This document shows positions 37,901-45,541 of a stretch of 64,000 nucleotides of DNA, piece after piece. Origin of the DNA: Nonomuraea angiospora (GTDB taxonomy: Bacteria; Actinomycetota; Actinomycetes; Streptosporangiales; Streptosporangiaceae); NCBI RefSeq assembly GCF_014873145.1, contig NZ_JADBEK010000001.1, positions 10,912,001 to 10,976,000 of the forward strand. The letters run 5' to 3'. How positions within the stretch are numbered: the first letter of the stretch is position 1; each line of letters begins with the position of its first letter. The notes beneath the pieces were generated by a model. It did not search any database and was not told where the DNA came from. It saw only the letters and a list, made by a program, of their open reading frames with translations. The position numbers and the translations under genes were made by a program.

Positions 37901-40900
37901 TCCGACCTTGATGTCACCACCAACGACACGGTCGATTCGCCCGCGTACCCGGACAACGGATACATCATGGCCGGCACCATGACGAGCGGGTTGAAGTCCC
38001 GAGTGCACCTGAGGTTCGACACCACGAGCCTGCGGGGCAGCACGGTGACCGACGCCAAGCTGTCGATGAACACCATCGACGCCCAAGCGTGCGGCCCCAC
38101 CGCCGGCAACGGCGTCCAGGTCGCCCGCCTGACCGGCGCCTGGGACCAGGACAACCTGTACTGGGCCAACAAGCCCGCCCTCACCACCGAGGACGCCTCC
38201 TCCAACACCAAGGGCGTCAACCAGGACTGCGCCACCTGGCCCGACACCATGGACTGGAACGTCACCGGTATCGCCCAGGACTGGGCCGCCGGCGCCGCCG
38301 ACCACGGCCTGGTGCTCAAGTCGCCCGGCGAGGCCAACGTCAACAACTACCGGCTGTTCACCGCGGCGGAGAACACCAACCCCGACGAGTACGGCAGCGG
38401 CCCGCCGAAGCTGACCGTCACCACCAGCGGACCGGCATCGCAACCGACCATCTCCGCACCGGCCATCACCCCGGCGCAGACCGTGGACGGCACCACCGTG
38501 ACGACCTCGCTCACCCCGCAACTGGCCGCGACGGTCGCCGACCCCGCGCCGGGCAACCTCACTGGCGAGTTCGAGGTCGAGCACGACCCGGCCGCGACCG
38601 GGCAGGGCAGCGGCCAGATCTGGACCGGAGCTTCGCAGCCGGTCGCCTCCGGCGGCCAGGCCACGGTGAGCGTCCCCGCGGGCAAACTGGCCGACGGCTG
38701 GAAGATCCGCTGGCGGGCTCGCGCCGCCAACGCCGCTGCCTCCACCACCTCGGGGTGGTCGAACTGGCAGAGCGCCACGGTCGACGTACCGAACCCGACC
38801 GTCGGCGCCTTCCAGGTCACCCCCTCCCAGGTGGTCGGCGGCGGCATCGTGGCCACGAGCCTGACCCCGGCTCTGCGTGCCACGGTCACCGACCCGGCCG
38901 CACAGCCTGTACGGGCCGAGTTCGAACTCGGGCACGACCCGGCCGCGACCGGGCAGGGCACCGGCCAGATTTGGATCGGCGCTGTGGACAACGTCGCCTC
39001 CGGCACCCAGGCGTCCGCGACCGTGCCCGGCGGAAAGCTGACCGACGGGTGGAAGGTCCGCTGGCGAGTGCGGGCCGTCAACACCGCCACCACGGTCGGC
39101 TCACCATGGTCGGACTGGCAGGCTCTGACCGTCGACGTGCCGGATCCGGTCTCCGAACCGGCCGTCGGCGCGCTGCAAGTCACACCGTCCGAGCAGGTGG
39201 ACGGCACCACCATCACACCTACGCGCACCCCGTCGCTGCTCGCCCAGGTGATCGACCCCGCCGGTAAGCCGCTGCGGGCCGAGACCGAGATCGAGCACGA
39301 CCCGGCTGCGACAGGGCAGGGCAGCGGCCAGATCTGGACCGGCAGCGCCGACAACGTGCCGGCCGGCACTCAGGCGAGCATCGCCGTCCCGGCGGACACA
39401 CTGTCGGACGGATGGAAGGTGCGCTGGCGGGCCCGCGCGGTCTCGGCCACCGCTGCCTCGGCCTGGTCGGACTGGCAGTCCTTCACCGTCAGCCTGCCCA
39501 AGCCCACCGCCACCGGCCTGACCATCACCCCGTCGAAGGTGGTGGACGGCGTGACGGTGACCGACACGCTAACCCCCGCGCTGAAGGCCACCCTCACCAA
39601 CCCGACCGGCCAGGAATTGCGCGCCGAAGCCGAGATCGAGCACGACCCGGCCGCACCCAACGGCCAGGGCAGCGGCCAGATCTGGACCGGCAGCGTGGAC
39701 AACGTCGCCTCCGGCACCCAGGCGAGCATTACCGTCCCAGCCGGCAAGCTGTCGGACGGGTGGAAGGTGCGCTGGCGGGCCCGCGCGGTCTCGGCCACCG
39801 CTGCCTCGGCCTGGTCGGACTGGCAGCAGGTGACGGTGGACGTCATCCAGGCCGGCGAGGAGCCCCTTGCCCAGACCGCCGGATCGGTGATCCACACCGA
39901 CCAGAGCTTCACCGCCGCCGCCTGGTTGCGCTGGAGCGACAAGGACGGCGACTACACCGTCCTTCAGCAGAAGGGCACCCACCAGGCACCCTTCCGGCTC
40001 GGCAACACCCCGGACCACGGACTGGTGTTCACCTTCACCAGCGCCGACACCGCCGACGCGACGGTCGAGGGCGCGTTGTCAGACATCGAACCACCGGCCG
40101 ACGAGTGGTTCCACCTGGCCGGTGTCTACGACGCCACGGCCAGGACCGCCTCGCTGTACCTCAACGGCAACCTGGTCAAGACCTCGCCAGTGAGCTTCCC
40201 GGCATGGAATGCGGACACCGCCATGACCCTGGGCACCAAGATGCTCGGCGGTCTTGACGACGTCCAGCTTTACCAGAGGCCCCTGTCCTCCGAAGAACTC
40301 ACTGCCCTTGTCACCGGAGCATCAGCGAGGGCACCGATCGCCCAGCCGACGACGGAGTCCGCACCCAAGGCTGCGAGCTCTGCCACAGCCGCCTCCTCCT
40401 TCACCCCCGACCACCTGACGCTGGAGGACTGTTACAACACCCCGATCCAACCGAAGCACGCAGCGTTACTGGCACGCATTCAGGAACGCGTCTACGCCTC
40501 CTGCTGGTCGTCCTACGTGTCCTACACCGTCTACGAGTCGGATGAAGACGACGACGACCCGGACAGAACAAGGCGTAGAGCAGGTAACAGGTCCAAGAAG
40601 CTCGGCAGTGTCCTGGGCATGGCCATCGAGGAGATGCAGCAGGAGCTCTCTCCTGACGTCATCTTCCAGATGCGCGTCACTTGGGTTGTACACACCTACC
40701 TAGGTGATGCCTCGGGGAATGGGGTGGTCAATGGAGCAGGCACCGGCGTCACCCCCCAGACCATCAAGGTGTTCGCGCGCCTGGGCGAATTCGGACTCTA
40801 TTCGGATGGACGACGGCTCACCGCCTACGATGACAAGCTGGAACAGGCCAAGATCGGGTTCAACGTCGAACTCGAGTCACAATCGGGAAGGCCGTGCCGA

Positions 40901-41833
40901 ATTCAGTCAGGCAGCGAACAGATCAGGACGATAAAAGCCTGGCAGTCGAACAGTGACGCCGCCTTCGTGATCGACGCGGACACTGATGCGCAGCTCCAGA
41001 GTTCGGTCTGCACGATCAAACCCATGTGGAGCAACGTGTTCGGGTACCCCGTCACGGAAGGCCGGCTCTGGTCGCAGGAATATCTCGACGAGAAGGGGAA
41101 GCGCATCGGCGTGATCCGCAGGGGAGATGGCGCCGCCACCGGCAACCTGTACGCTCCCCACGTACGGTGCGACTGGAGGACATCCGGCAGGGAGGACGAC
41201 CCCGCCAACGAAGTGGACGATCACACGGGCGGATGTGTGAACACTCGAGGGCACAGGGTCTTCGTCATGTCCAAATCCCAGAATGCCAACTTCCGGCAGG
41301 TCATCGACCACATCGAGACGGCGCTCAACACGGCCACGAACCCGAGGACGCATCCAGCGGTGCGTCCCAACGAGAAGCAGGATCCCCCGCTGCGAACCTT
41401 CGACGGAACCGAGCAGATCAAGAAGGTCCCGGGCAACTGGGCCGCCGATCTCGGCACTGTTCCAGGTGGCCCGCTCACCAGGAATTCGACCGCCGGCGCA
41501 AGGCTGAACCGCGATGTGTTCTCCGGTCGCAACTTCTCCTTCACGGCGGAAGGTAAATACTATCGGAGCAATTACTGCAGGTATTATTACGAGGACTTGT
41601 ATGCCGACCCGGCGTACATCGCCAGAGTAGACCCGCGATGGAATGAGCTGCAGTGCGACGAGTACCCCTTCGCCTCGTCCCAGCAGGGCGCCGCGAGCGC
41701 CGCCTTCGACTATTCCCTTCGCGCCGTCGGAAGAGAACACAACCGGCTGCACGGTGTAGCCTTGAACAAGTTCTACAGCAAGTACCGAGTCGTGGACGTG
41801 GGCGACCCCTACTGGGTTCTGATCGTGTCCTGA
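34946..41833 (+). CDS. Giant secreted multidomain protein with C-terminal NucA/NucB-type nuclease domain (polymorphic-toxin-like)
   Basis: The product is 2295 aa from GTG 34946 (AAAGGA 4 bp upstream). Order: signal peptide (ALIAALIMPLSLMSAPAIAQ), a DNRLRE-type module (~75-515), a Big_5-type Ig domain (~590-690), a second copy of the first module (~745-1165), four ~115-residue repeats (~1166-1637), and a LamG-like domain (~1645-1790). The ~475-residue C-terminal region contains CDEYPFAS at 2237-2244, the NucA/NucB DNase signature, in a Cys-containing context. This trunk-repeat-tip design matches polymorphic or contact-type toxins. The tip region is visibly less GC-rich than the trunk. A small candidate immunity gene follows 79 bp downstream. 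Confidence 0.85.
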   Translation: MNTSRTASGLSGRTRRRAALIAALIMPLSLMSAPAIAQGPTPSPTTTPSAPATPTAKALAQAKKDKRRVEIESMRSESATFYANPDGKTVRMELSTQPIRVKNADGKNFTPIDTTLVEVDGTIKPKAAQGDLVLSAGRDKALLKSRAADATAKIGTPSTLPEPRLKGNTATYLDAYGKGRDLVVTASATGFRQQITIAERPTGPISFRVPVDLPQSLSFKTNAADRPIIVRKDGKTVTEVRPTLLQDAKAADAGAPLDAGKSGKAAVKLAEDGKTLVFTPDAAFLADPATTYPVTVNAVASDWYEGHTGEVYKGGMDTWINDYDYQDSWDTFHQTQIVVGKSYASSIAKRWRGYLKFPDIPAEFAGRKVENADLHLWNYQSNECGTSVGSGITARRITSYWEEMTLLWGSQPSVTSVGADTEYGAYSEDCTGSMNYAWNLTHTLNGIVQEWVNGATNYGIQLTAGNESELRNWRRYTSEDAGGCMTTPLEDCKFQLHPPILTVDFEERPEPVQEEILMLSPTPLTGAPALYEDAVDHSIYQPTQPESVQITDALAQAVATQRDGDGYLVDTGKLDLDDGGDGSGEEDVTAPSVITVEPSHGAVDVPLDTAVKATFSEKVTDAKVVLKSAGGAQVAGSSALTDEEVLTFTPAEPLDPGVTYTATISGAVDAWENTMQPFSWSFRTVDLAAGRWTFDEGDGRTAADSSGNDHDASLNDTAAWTAGKSGNAISNVPSQARITAAQTAAKQGKAVEVADETTATGITYAQPDGKTFKTEVTAGPVRTRQGSGWVPIDTTLAEQSGRLRPKALAEGAVVEISAGGTDPFVKMSADGKSYALRWPTPLPKPTVKGSVATYTDAAGVGADLVVTALPTGFRHEVVLRQRPSKPLELRIGVDDEGLTLTESKGGRLLLKGKDKKLVASAARPVAWDGSAKGRLPLAKDGEVSTEVVTKGGRTELVLKPEQAFLTDAGTAYPVRVASAVTLPLGSDLDVTTNDTVDSPAYPDNGYIMAGTMTSGLKSRVHLRFDTTSLRGSTVTDAKLSMNTIDAQACGPTAGNGVQVARLTGAWDQDNLYWANKPALTTEDASSNTKGVNQDCATWPDTMDWNVTGIAQDWAAGAADHGLVLKSPGEANVNNYRLFTAAENTNPDEYGSGPPKLTVTTSGPASQPTISAPAITPAQTVDGTTVTTSLTPQLAATVADPAPGNLTGEFEVEHDPAATGQGSGQIWTGASQPVASGGQATVSVPAGKLADGWKIRWRARAANAAASTTSGWSNWQSATVDVPNPTVGAFQVTPSQVVGGGIVATSLTPALRATVTDPAAQPVRAEFELGHDPAATGQGTGQIWIGAVDNVASGTQASATVPGGKLTDGWKVRWRVRAVNTATTVGSPWSDWQALTVDVPDPVSEPAVGALQVTPSEQVDGTTITPTRTPSLLAQVIDPAGKPLRAETEIEHDPAATGQGSGQIWTGSADNVPAGTQASIAVPADTLSDGWKVRWRARAVSATAASAWSDWQSFTVSLPKPTATGLTITPSKVVDGVTVTDTLTPALKATLTNPTGQELRAEAEIEHDPAAPNGQGSGQIWTGSVDNVASGTQASITVPAGKLSDGWKVRWRARAVSATAASAWSDWQQVTVDVIQAGEEPLAQTAGSVIHTDQSFTAAAWLRWSDKDGDYTVLQQKGTHQAPFRLGNTPDHGLVFTFTSADTADATVEGALSDIEPPADEWFHLAGVYDATARTASLYLNGNLVKTSPVSFPAWNADTAMTLGTKMLGGLDDVQLYQRPLSSEELTALVTGASARAPIAQPTTESAPKAASSATAASSFTPDHLTLEDCYNTPIQPKHAALLARIQERVYASCWSSYVSYTVYESDEDDDDPDRTRRRAGNRSKKLGSVLGMAIEEMQQELSPDVIFQMRVTWVVHTYLGDASGNGVVNGAGTGVTPQTIKVFARLGEFGLYSDGRRLTAYDDKLEQAKIGFNVELESQSGRPCRIQSGSEQIRTIKAWQSNSDAAFVIDADTDAQLQSSVCTIKPMWSNVFGYPVTEGRLWSQEYLDEKGKRIGVIRRGDGAATGNLYAPHVRCDWRTSGREDDPANEVDDHTGGCVNTRGHRVFVMSKSQNANFRQVIDHIETALNTATNPRTHPAVRPNEKQDPPLRTFDGTEQIKKVPGNWAADLGTVPGGPLTRNSTAGARLNRDVFSGRNFSFTAEGKYYRSNYCRYYYEDLYADPAYIARVDPRWNELQCDEYPFASSQQGAASAAFDYSLRAVGREHNRLHGVALNKFYSKYRVVDVGDPYWVLIVS
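38440..39855 (+). repeat. Four tandem ~115-codon repeats in the giant protein gene
   Basis: Each unit contains an E-H-D-P-A-A core, G-Q-G-S/T-G-Q-I-W, and DGWKIRW/DGWKVRW followed by WS(N/D)WQ. Units 3 and 4 share a near-identical ~75-bp stretch (39403-39480 and 39748-39826), pointing to recent duplication or conversion. Confidence 0.85.
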
Positions 41834-41912
41834 TCCCCACTGCCGACTGAACGGGACCAGATTCGCCGCCGCCCGACCGGGCGGCGGCGAATCGCATAAC
41901 AAGAAGGTTTCC

Positions 41913-42503
41913 ATGACAAATAACGTGAGCCCGTCCCCGATCGAGGATCAATGGGGGTTCCTGTCGTCGCACGGATTCTCGGCACGATTCGCCGGCACCT
42001 GGGTGGAAGGCGGTGATCCTGAGTCGGCCGCCCATATTCTCCGCGCCGACCCGGCCAGCAGACTTGATTGCGACTTCCAAACGGCCATGCAGTCGTACGA
42101 CCCATACTCGTCCGAGGAGATGGTTTGGATAGGCGTACACGCTCCCGGATGGCTGCACATCATCAGCCTCAGTGGCGTCGGCATCGCCCCTGGCCCGCTC
42201 AGCGTGGACGGGCGACGACTCTTCTATCTGGAATACGATGACGGAGAAGGCGTCCACGGTCTCAGCTACTGGCGCGACGGCAAAGGGCGAGGGCAATACG
42301 GGCGAGATTCAAACACGCTGGGGGAGCTTGAATCACTGTTCGACACGCACCGTGTCGACACCACCGCGGCCCAGGACGACGAAAGCGAACTCAATTCCTA
42401 CCTGCACTTTCTGGGGCTCGTCACCGGGAGATTCATCGATCAGGACTGGCTCATGTCCCCTCGAACGCTCTACCGTATTCCAGATGACGCGTGGAGTTGG
42501 TAA
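41913..42503 (+). CDS. Probable immunity protein for the NucA/NucB-tipped toxin
   Basis: The product is 196 aa from ATG 41913 (AAGAAGG 5 bp upstream). It has no signal peptide or membrane segment, is acidic, and has a central MVWIGVHAPGWLHIISLSG followed by SVDGRRLFYLEYDDGEG. This pattern resembles DUF6461-type proteins found beside toxins, an assignment I cannot verify. The base composition is lower in GC than neighbours and similar to the toxin tip. Position directly after a nuclease-tipped giant gene, cytosolic nature and small size are the usual signs of immunity. Binding to the toxin is inferred. Confidence 0.7.
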   Translation: MTNNVSPSPIEDQWGFLSSHGFSARFAGTWVEGGDPESAAHILRADPASRLDCDFQTAMQSYDPYSSEEMVWIGVHAPGWLHIISLSGVGIAPGPLSVDGRRLFYLEYDDGEGVHGLSYWRDGKGRGQYGRDSNTLGELESLFDTHRVDTTAAQDDESELNSYLHFLGLVTGRFIDQDWLMSPRTLYRIPDDAWSW

Positions 42504-42543
42504 GGCTCCCGAAACGCCTCGAACGGTACTCGCCGCTCCAAGT

Positions 42544-42593
42544 GTGACTGAGCGCTTCAGCCGGCGGGAATCGCCCGCTGAACGCTCAGTCAC
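42544..42593. terminator. Bidirectional terminator after the immunity gene
   Basis: An 11-bp outer stem GTGACTGAGCG / CGCTCAGTCAC is extended by TTCAG / CTGAA inside. It lies between convergent genes. Confidence 0.8.
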
Positions 42594-42618
42594 CGCAGTT
42601 GATCGTTACGAGGCGCCG

Positions 42619-43323
42619 TCAGCCGGCTTCTAGAACGAAGAACAAGAAGCACAGGAACCTCGTGCGGGTGGGCTCGATCTCATGGAACTCCTCGGGGAAC
42701 AGTTCGCGGGCTTCCGGCACGAACGGCGGTTCGCTGATGACGCTGATGCGAAAGCCCGCCGCGGTGAAGGCTTCGGTCATCGCGTGCAGCGGCCGGTCCC
42801 AGAACTTCATCTGGGCGGTCTGCCCACCCATGGTCCATTCGTCGGTTCGGCTGCGGGTCTCGAAGTACTTGGGCTTTTCCCCGGCCATGTGCTGAAAGAG
42901 AGCGATGGAGAAAGGATGGTCGACCGAGACGAGGAATCTGCCGCCAGGCCTCAGCACGCGTCGAAGCTCGGCCAGCGTCGGTCCCCAGTCTTCCAGGTAG
43001 TGCAGCACCAGCGACGCGATGACGTCGTCGAAGGCCTCGTCGGAGAAGGGCAGTGGGCCGGCCAGGTCGGCGACCCGCAGGGCGGCGTCGGTGCCCAGCC
43101 GCTGCCGGGCCTGCTCCAGCATCCCGGCGCTCGCGTCGATGCCGGTGACGATGGCGCCTCGATCGCGCAGCTCGGCGAACAGGGGGCCTGAGCCGCAGCC
43201 GGCGTCGAGGATGAGCCGGCCGGTCACGTCCCCGGCGAGTTCCAGCATCGCGGGACGCTCGTAGTACGCGTTCAGGAGGCTGGTCTCGTTCTCGGCCGTG
43301 TACCCCTCGGCGATCATCCACAC
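42619..43323 (-). CDS. Class I SAM-dependent methyltransferase
   Basis: The product is 234 aa from GTG 43323; ATG 43317 is an equally possible start and no clear SD is visible. Motif I is LDAGCGSGPLFAEL, with later post-motifs GIDASAGMLEQA, DLAGPLPF and SLVLHYLEDW. It is a UbiE/Methyltransf_11-type small-molecule enzyme. It is divergent from the TetR-ferredoxin-P450 operon (78 bp apart) and may share its regulation. The substrate is unknown. Confidence 0.9.
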   Translation of the reverse strand: MWMIAEGYTAENETSLLNAYYERPAMLELAGDVTGRLILDAGCGSGPLFAELRDRGAIVTGIDASAGMLEQARQRLGTDAALRVADLAGPLPFSDEAFDDVIASLVLHYLEDWGPTLAELRRVLRPGGRFLVSVDHPFSIALFQHMAGEKPKYFETRSRTDEWTMGGQTAQMKFWDRPLHAMTEAFTAAGFRISVISEPPFVPEARELFPEEFHEIEPTRTRFLCFLFFVLEAG

Positions 43324-43366
43324 CGGACATCCGTTGCGTACCGCCCAGGCCCGGCCGGGGACGTGC

Positions 43367-43395
43367 TTGACGTATCAAATGAACAATCTTTAAAT
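43367..43395 (+). promoter_or_regulatory. Sigma-70-type promoter of the TetR-ferredoxin-P450 operon
   Basis: TTGACG (43367-43372) and TTAAAT (43390-43395) are exactly 17 bp apart. Transcription is predicted to start at about 43402, the A of the ATG, so the mRNA would be leaderless. TGAA...TTCA (43380-43398) across the -10 may be a repressor site. Confidence 0.75.
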
Positions 43396-43401
43396 TCACT
43401 C

Positions 43402-44010
43402 ATGGGTCGCATCGCGGGCGTCACGGCCGCCGAGACGCGTGAGCGGTTGCTGAAGGCGGCCGCTGAGGTGTTCGCCGCCCGCGGGTACGACGGCACGCGC
43501 GTCGCCGACATCGCCGCCGCCGCAGGGGTGAGCAACGGCGCGCTCTACGCGCACTTCGGCTCCAAGGCCGAGCTGCTCGTCGCCGCCCTGCGCGCCCACG
43601 GGCGGCGGATCCTGGCCGGCCTGTTCGCCGCCGACCCCGACCGGTCGGCCGCGGAGCTGCTCCTGGTTCTCGGACGGCGGCTGCCGCGCCCCCGCGAGGC
43701 GCCCGGTTACCTCGTCGTCGAGGCGCTGGTCGCGGCCAGGCGGGACGAGGACGTCGCCCGGCCGATGCGTGACTACGTGGGGGAGCGGGCCGACTGGATC
43801 GCCGAGCTGGTACGCACGGGCCAGCGCGACGGGGAGCTGGACGCCGGGTTGTCACCGGAGGCGCTGGCCCACTTCTGCCTGCTGCTGGCGATGGGCAGCG
43901 CGCTCATCACGCCGGACCTGCACGCCGTCGACGACGCCGAGTGGTCGGCCCTGCTGACCCGCGTCGTGGCCGCCATCGCCCCACCGGACAGAGCGGAGAA
44001 CCCGCAGTGA
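43402..44010 (+). CDS. TetR-family repressor
   Basis: The product is 202 aa. ATG 43402 was chosen because a good promoter places transcription initiation there; an upstream in-frame start at 43363 would lie before the promoter. N-terminal HTH: ARGYDGTRVADIAAAAGVSN and GALYAHFGSKAELL. The C-terminal part is a typical ligand domain. It is first in an operon with ferredoxin and P450; its stop overlaps the ferredoxin start (GTGA). It probably represses this operon and perhaps the divergent methyltransferase. Confidence 0.92.
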   Translation: MGRIAGVTAAETRERLLKAAAEVFAARGYDGTRVADIAAAAGVSNGALYAHFGSKAELLVAALRAHGRRILAGLFAADPDRSAAELLLVLGRRLPRPREAPGYLVVEALVAARRDEDVARPMRDYVGERADWIAELVRTGQRDGELDAGLSPEALAHFCLLLAMGSALITPDLHAVDDAEWSALLTRVVAAIAPPDRAENPQ

Positions 44011-44207
44011 AAGTACAGATCGATCCCGGGCGCTGCCAGGGACACGGCCGCTGCTACGACCTGGCCCCTGGCCTGTTCGGCGAGGACGACGAGGGCTACG
44101 GGCAGGTCGTCGCCGACGGCGTCGTGCCGCCGGGGGAGGAGCCGGCGGCGCGCCTGGCGGTGGCCAACTGCCCGGAGCGGGCGATCGACCTCGTGGAGGA
44201 GGCGTGA
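44007..44207 (+). CDS. [3Fe-4S]-type ferredoxin
   Basis: The product is 66 aa from GTG 44007. Cluster ligands are C10, C16 (CQGHGRC, where His replaces the second Cys of a 4Fe-4S motif) and C55 before Pro. This is the pattern of small actinobacterial ferredoxins that feed electrons to P450s. It overlaps the TetR stop and ends 1 bp before the P450 start, so it is the dedicated redox partner of the next gene. A ferredoxin reductase must come from elsewhere. Confidence 0.95.
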   Translation: MKVQIDPGRCQGHGRCYDLAPGLFGEDDEGYGQVVADGVVPPGEEPAARLAVANCPERAIDLVEEA

Positions 44208-44208
44208 G

Positions 44209-45480
44209 ATGACCGTTGACGACCGTTTCAGCCAGGGCTTCTTGGACCCGGGAGACGACCCGCCCCTCGGCACGCGCAGCGAGATCGTCACCGGCCCGGT
44301 GTCCGACTGGGCGACCGACTTCTCCCACCTGGAGCCCGAGTGGGCCGCGGACCCGTACCCCATCCAGGACGAGCTGCGGCGGCGCTGCCCGATCGCGCAC
44401 ACCGACCGCTTCGGCGGCGGCTGGCTGCCGACGCGGCACGAGGACGTGGCGGCCATCGCGTACGACACCGAGCGCTTCTCCTCGCGCTCGATCATCATGA
44501 GCAACTTCCGGCCGCCCCGCGAGGTCGCGCCGATCGGCGGCTCGCCGCCGATCTCCTCCGACCCGCCGTTCCACCACGACGCGCGCAGGCTGCTGCTGCC
44601 GGCGTTCACCAAGACCGCCGTCGCCAGGCGGGAGGCGTCCACGCGGGCGCTCTGCCATGAGCTCATCGACGGGTTGGCCGGCCAGGACGTCGTGGACGCG
44701 GCCCGCGACTACGCCCAGCACATCCCGATGCGGGTCATCGCCGACATGCTCGGCTTCCCGCCCGAGGACGGGCCGCGCTTCCGCGAGTTCATCGAGAACG
44801 CGCTCGAAGGCGTGAACCGGCCGCCGGAGCAGCGCATGGAGGGGATGGAGCGGCTGTTCGACTACCTGCTCGTCCAGATCCGCGACCACGTGGACCGCCC
44901 GCGCGACGACCTGACGACCTACCTCGTCGACGCCGAGCTGTACGGGCGGAAGCTGGAGCCCTCGCACGTGGCGGGGACGATGGCGCTGCTGCTGATCGCC
45001 GGGATCGACACCACGTGGAGCGCGATCGGGGCGTCGCTGTGGCACCTGGCCAAGACGCCGCGCGACCGCGAGCGGCTGGTGGCCGAGCCCGGGCTGCTGC
45101 CGACCGCGATGGAGGAGCTCCTGCGGGCCTACGCGCCGGTCACCATGGCGCGGCTGGTCAAGGAGGACATGCGCTGGAACGGCGTCGACATGAAGGCCGA
45201 CGACTGGGTCCTGCTGTCGTTCCCGGCGGCCAACCGCGACCCGGAGCAGTTCGACCGGGCCGGCGAGGTCGTCATCGACCGCGAGGTCAACCGGCACGCC
45301 GCCTTCGGCCTGGGCATCCACCGCTGCGTGGGCTCGCACCTGGCCCGCATGGAGCTGCGGATCGCCTTGGAGGTGTGGCTGGAGCGCATCCCCGTCTTCG
45401 GCCTCGACGATCCGGCGGCGGTCACCTGGGCCACGGGCCAGGTCCGCGGCCCGCGTACGCTCCCGCTCCGCATCGGCTGA
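44209..45480 (+). CDS. Cytochrome P450
   Basis: The product is 423 aa. I-helix oxygen-binding motif LLLIAGIDTTW, K-helix EELLR (ExxR), and haem loop FGLGIHRCVG with Cys373 are all present. It is a soluble bacterial class I P450. It is cotranscribed with its own ferredoxin and a TetR regulator. That arrangement is typical of inducible hydroxylation of hydrophobic substrates such as terpenoids, aromatics or fatty acids; no substrate can be assigned. Confidence 0.96.
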   Translation: MTVDDRFSQGFLDPGDDPPLGTRSEIVTGPVSDWATDFSHLEPEWAADPYPIQDELRRRCPIAHTDRFGGGWLPTRHEDVAAIAYDTERFSSRSIIMSNFRPPREVAPIGGSPPISSDPPFHHDARRLLLPAFTKTAVARREASTRALCHELIDGLAGQDVVDAARDYAQHIPMRVIADMLGFPPEDGPRFREFIENALEGVNRPPEQRMEGMERLFDYLLVQIRDHVDRPRDDLTTYLVDAELYGRKLEPSHVAGTMALLLIAGIDTTWSAIGASLWHLAKTPRDRERLVAEPGLLPTAMEELLRAYAPVTMARLVKEDMRWNGVDMKADDWVLLSFPAANRDPEQFDRAGEVVIDREVNRHAAFGLGIHRCVGSHLARMELRIALEVWLERIPVFGLDDPAAVTWATGQVRGPRTLPLRIG

Positions 45481-45498
45481 GCGCCGATGGAGCCGCAC

Positions 45499-45529
45499 GG
45501 GCCGGTGGCGGTGGACCCGCCACCAGCCC
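45499..45529. terminator. Terminator between P450 and alpha-rhamnosidase genes
   Basis: GGTGGCGG (45504-45511) pairs with CCGCCACC (45517-45524) around a 5-nt loop, with flanking GGGC/GCCC extending the stem. It lies between convergent genes. Confidence 0.75.
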
Positions 45530-45541
45530 GGCAGCGGGAGA

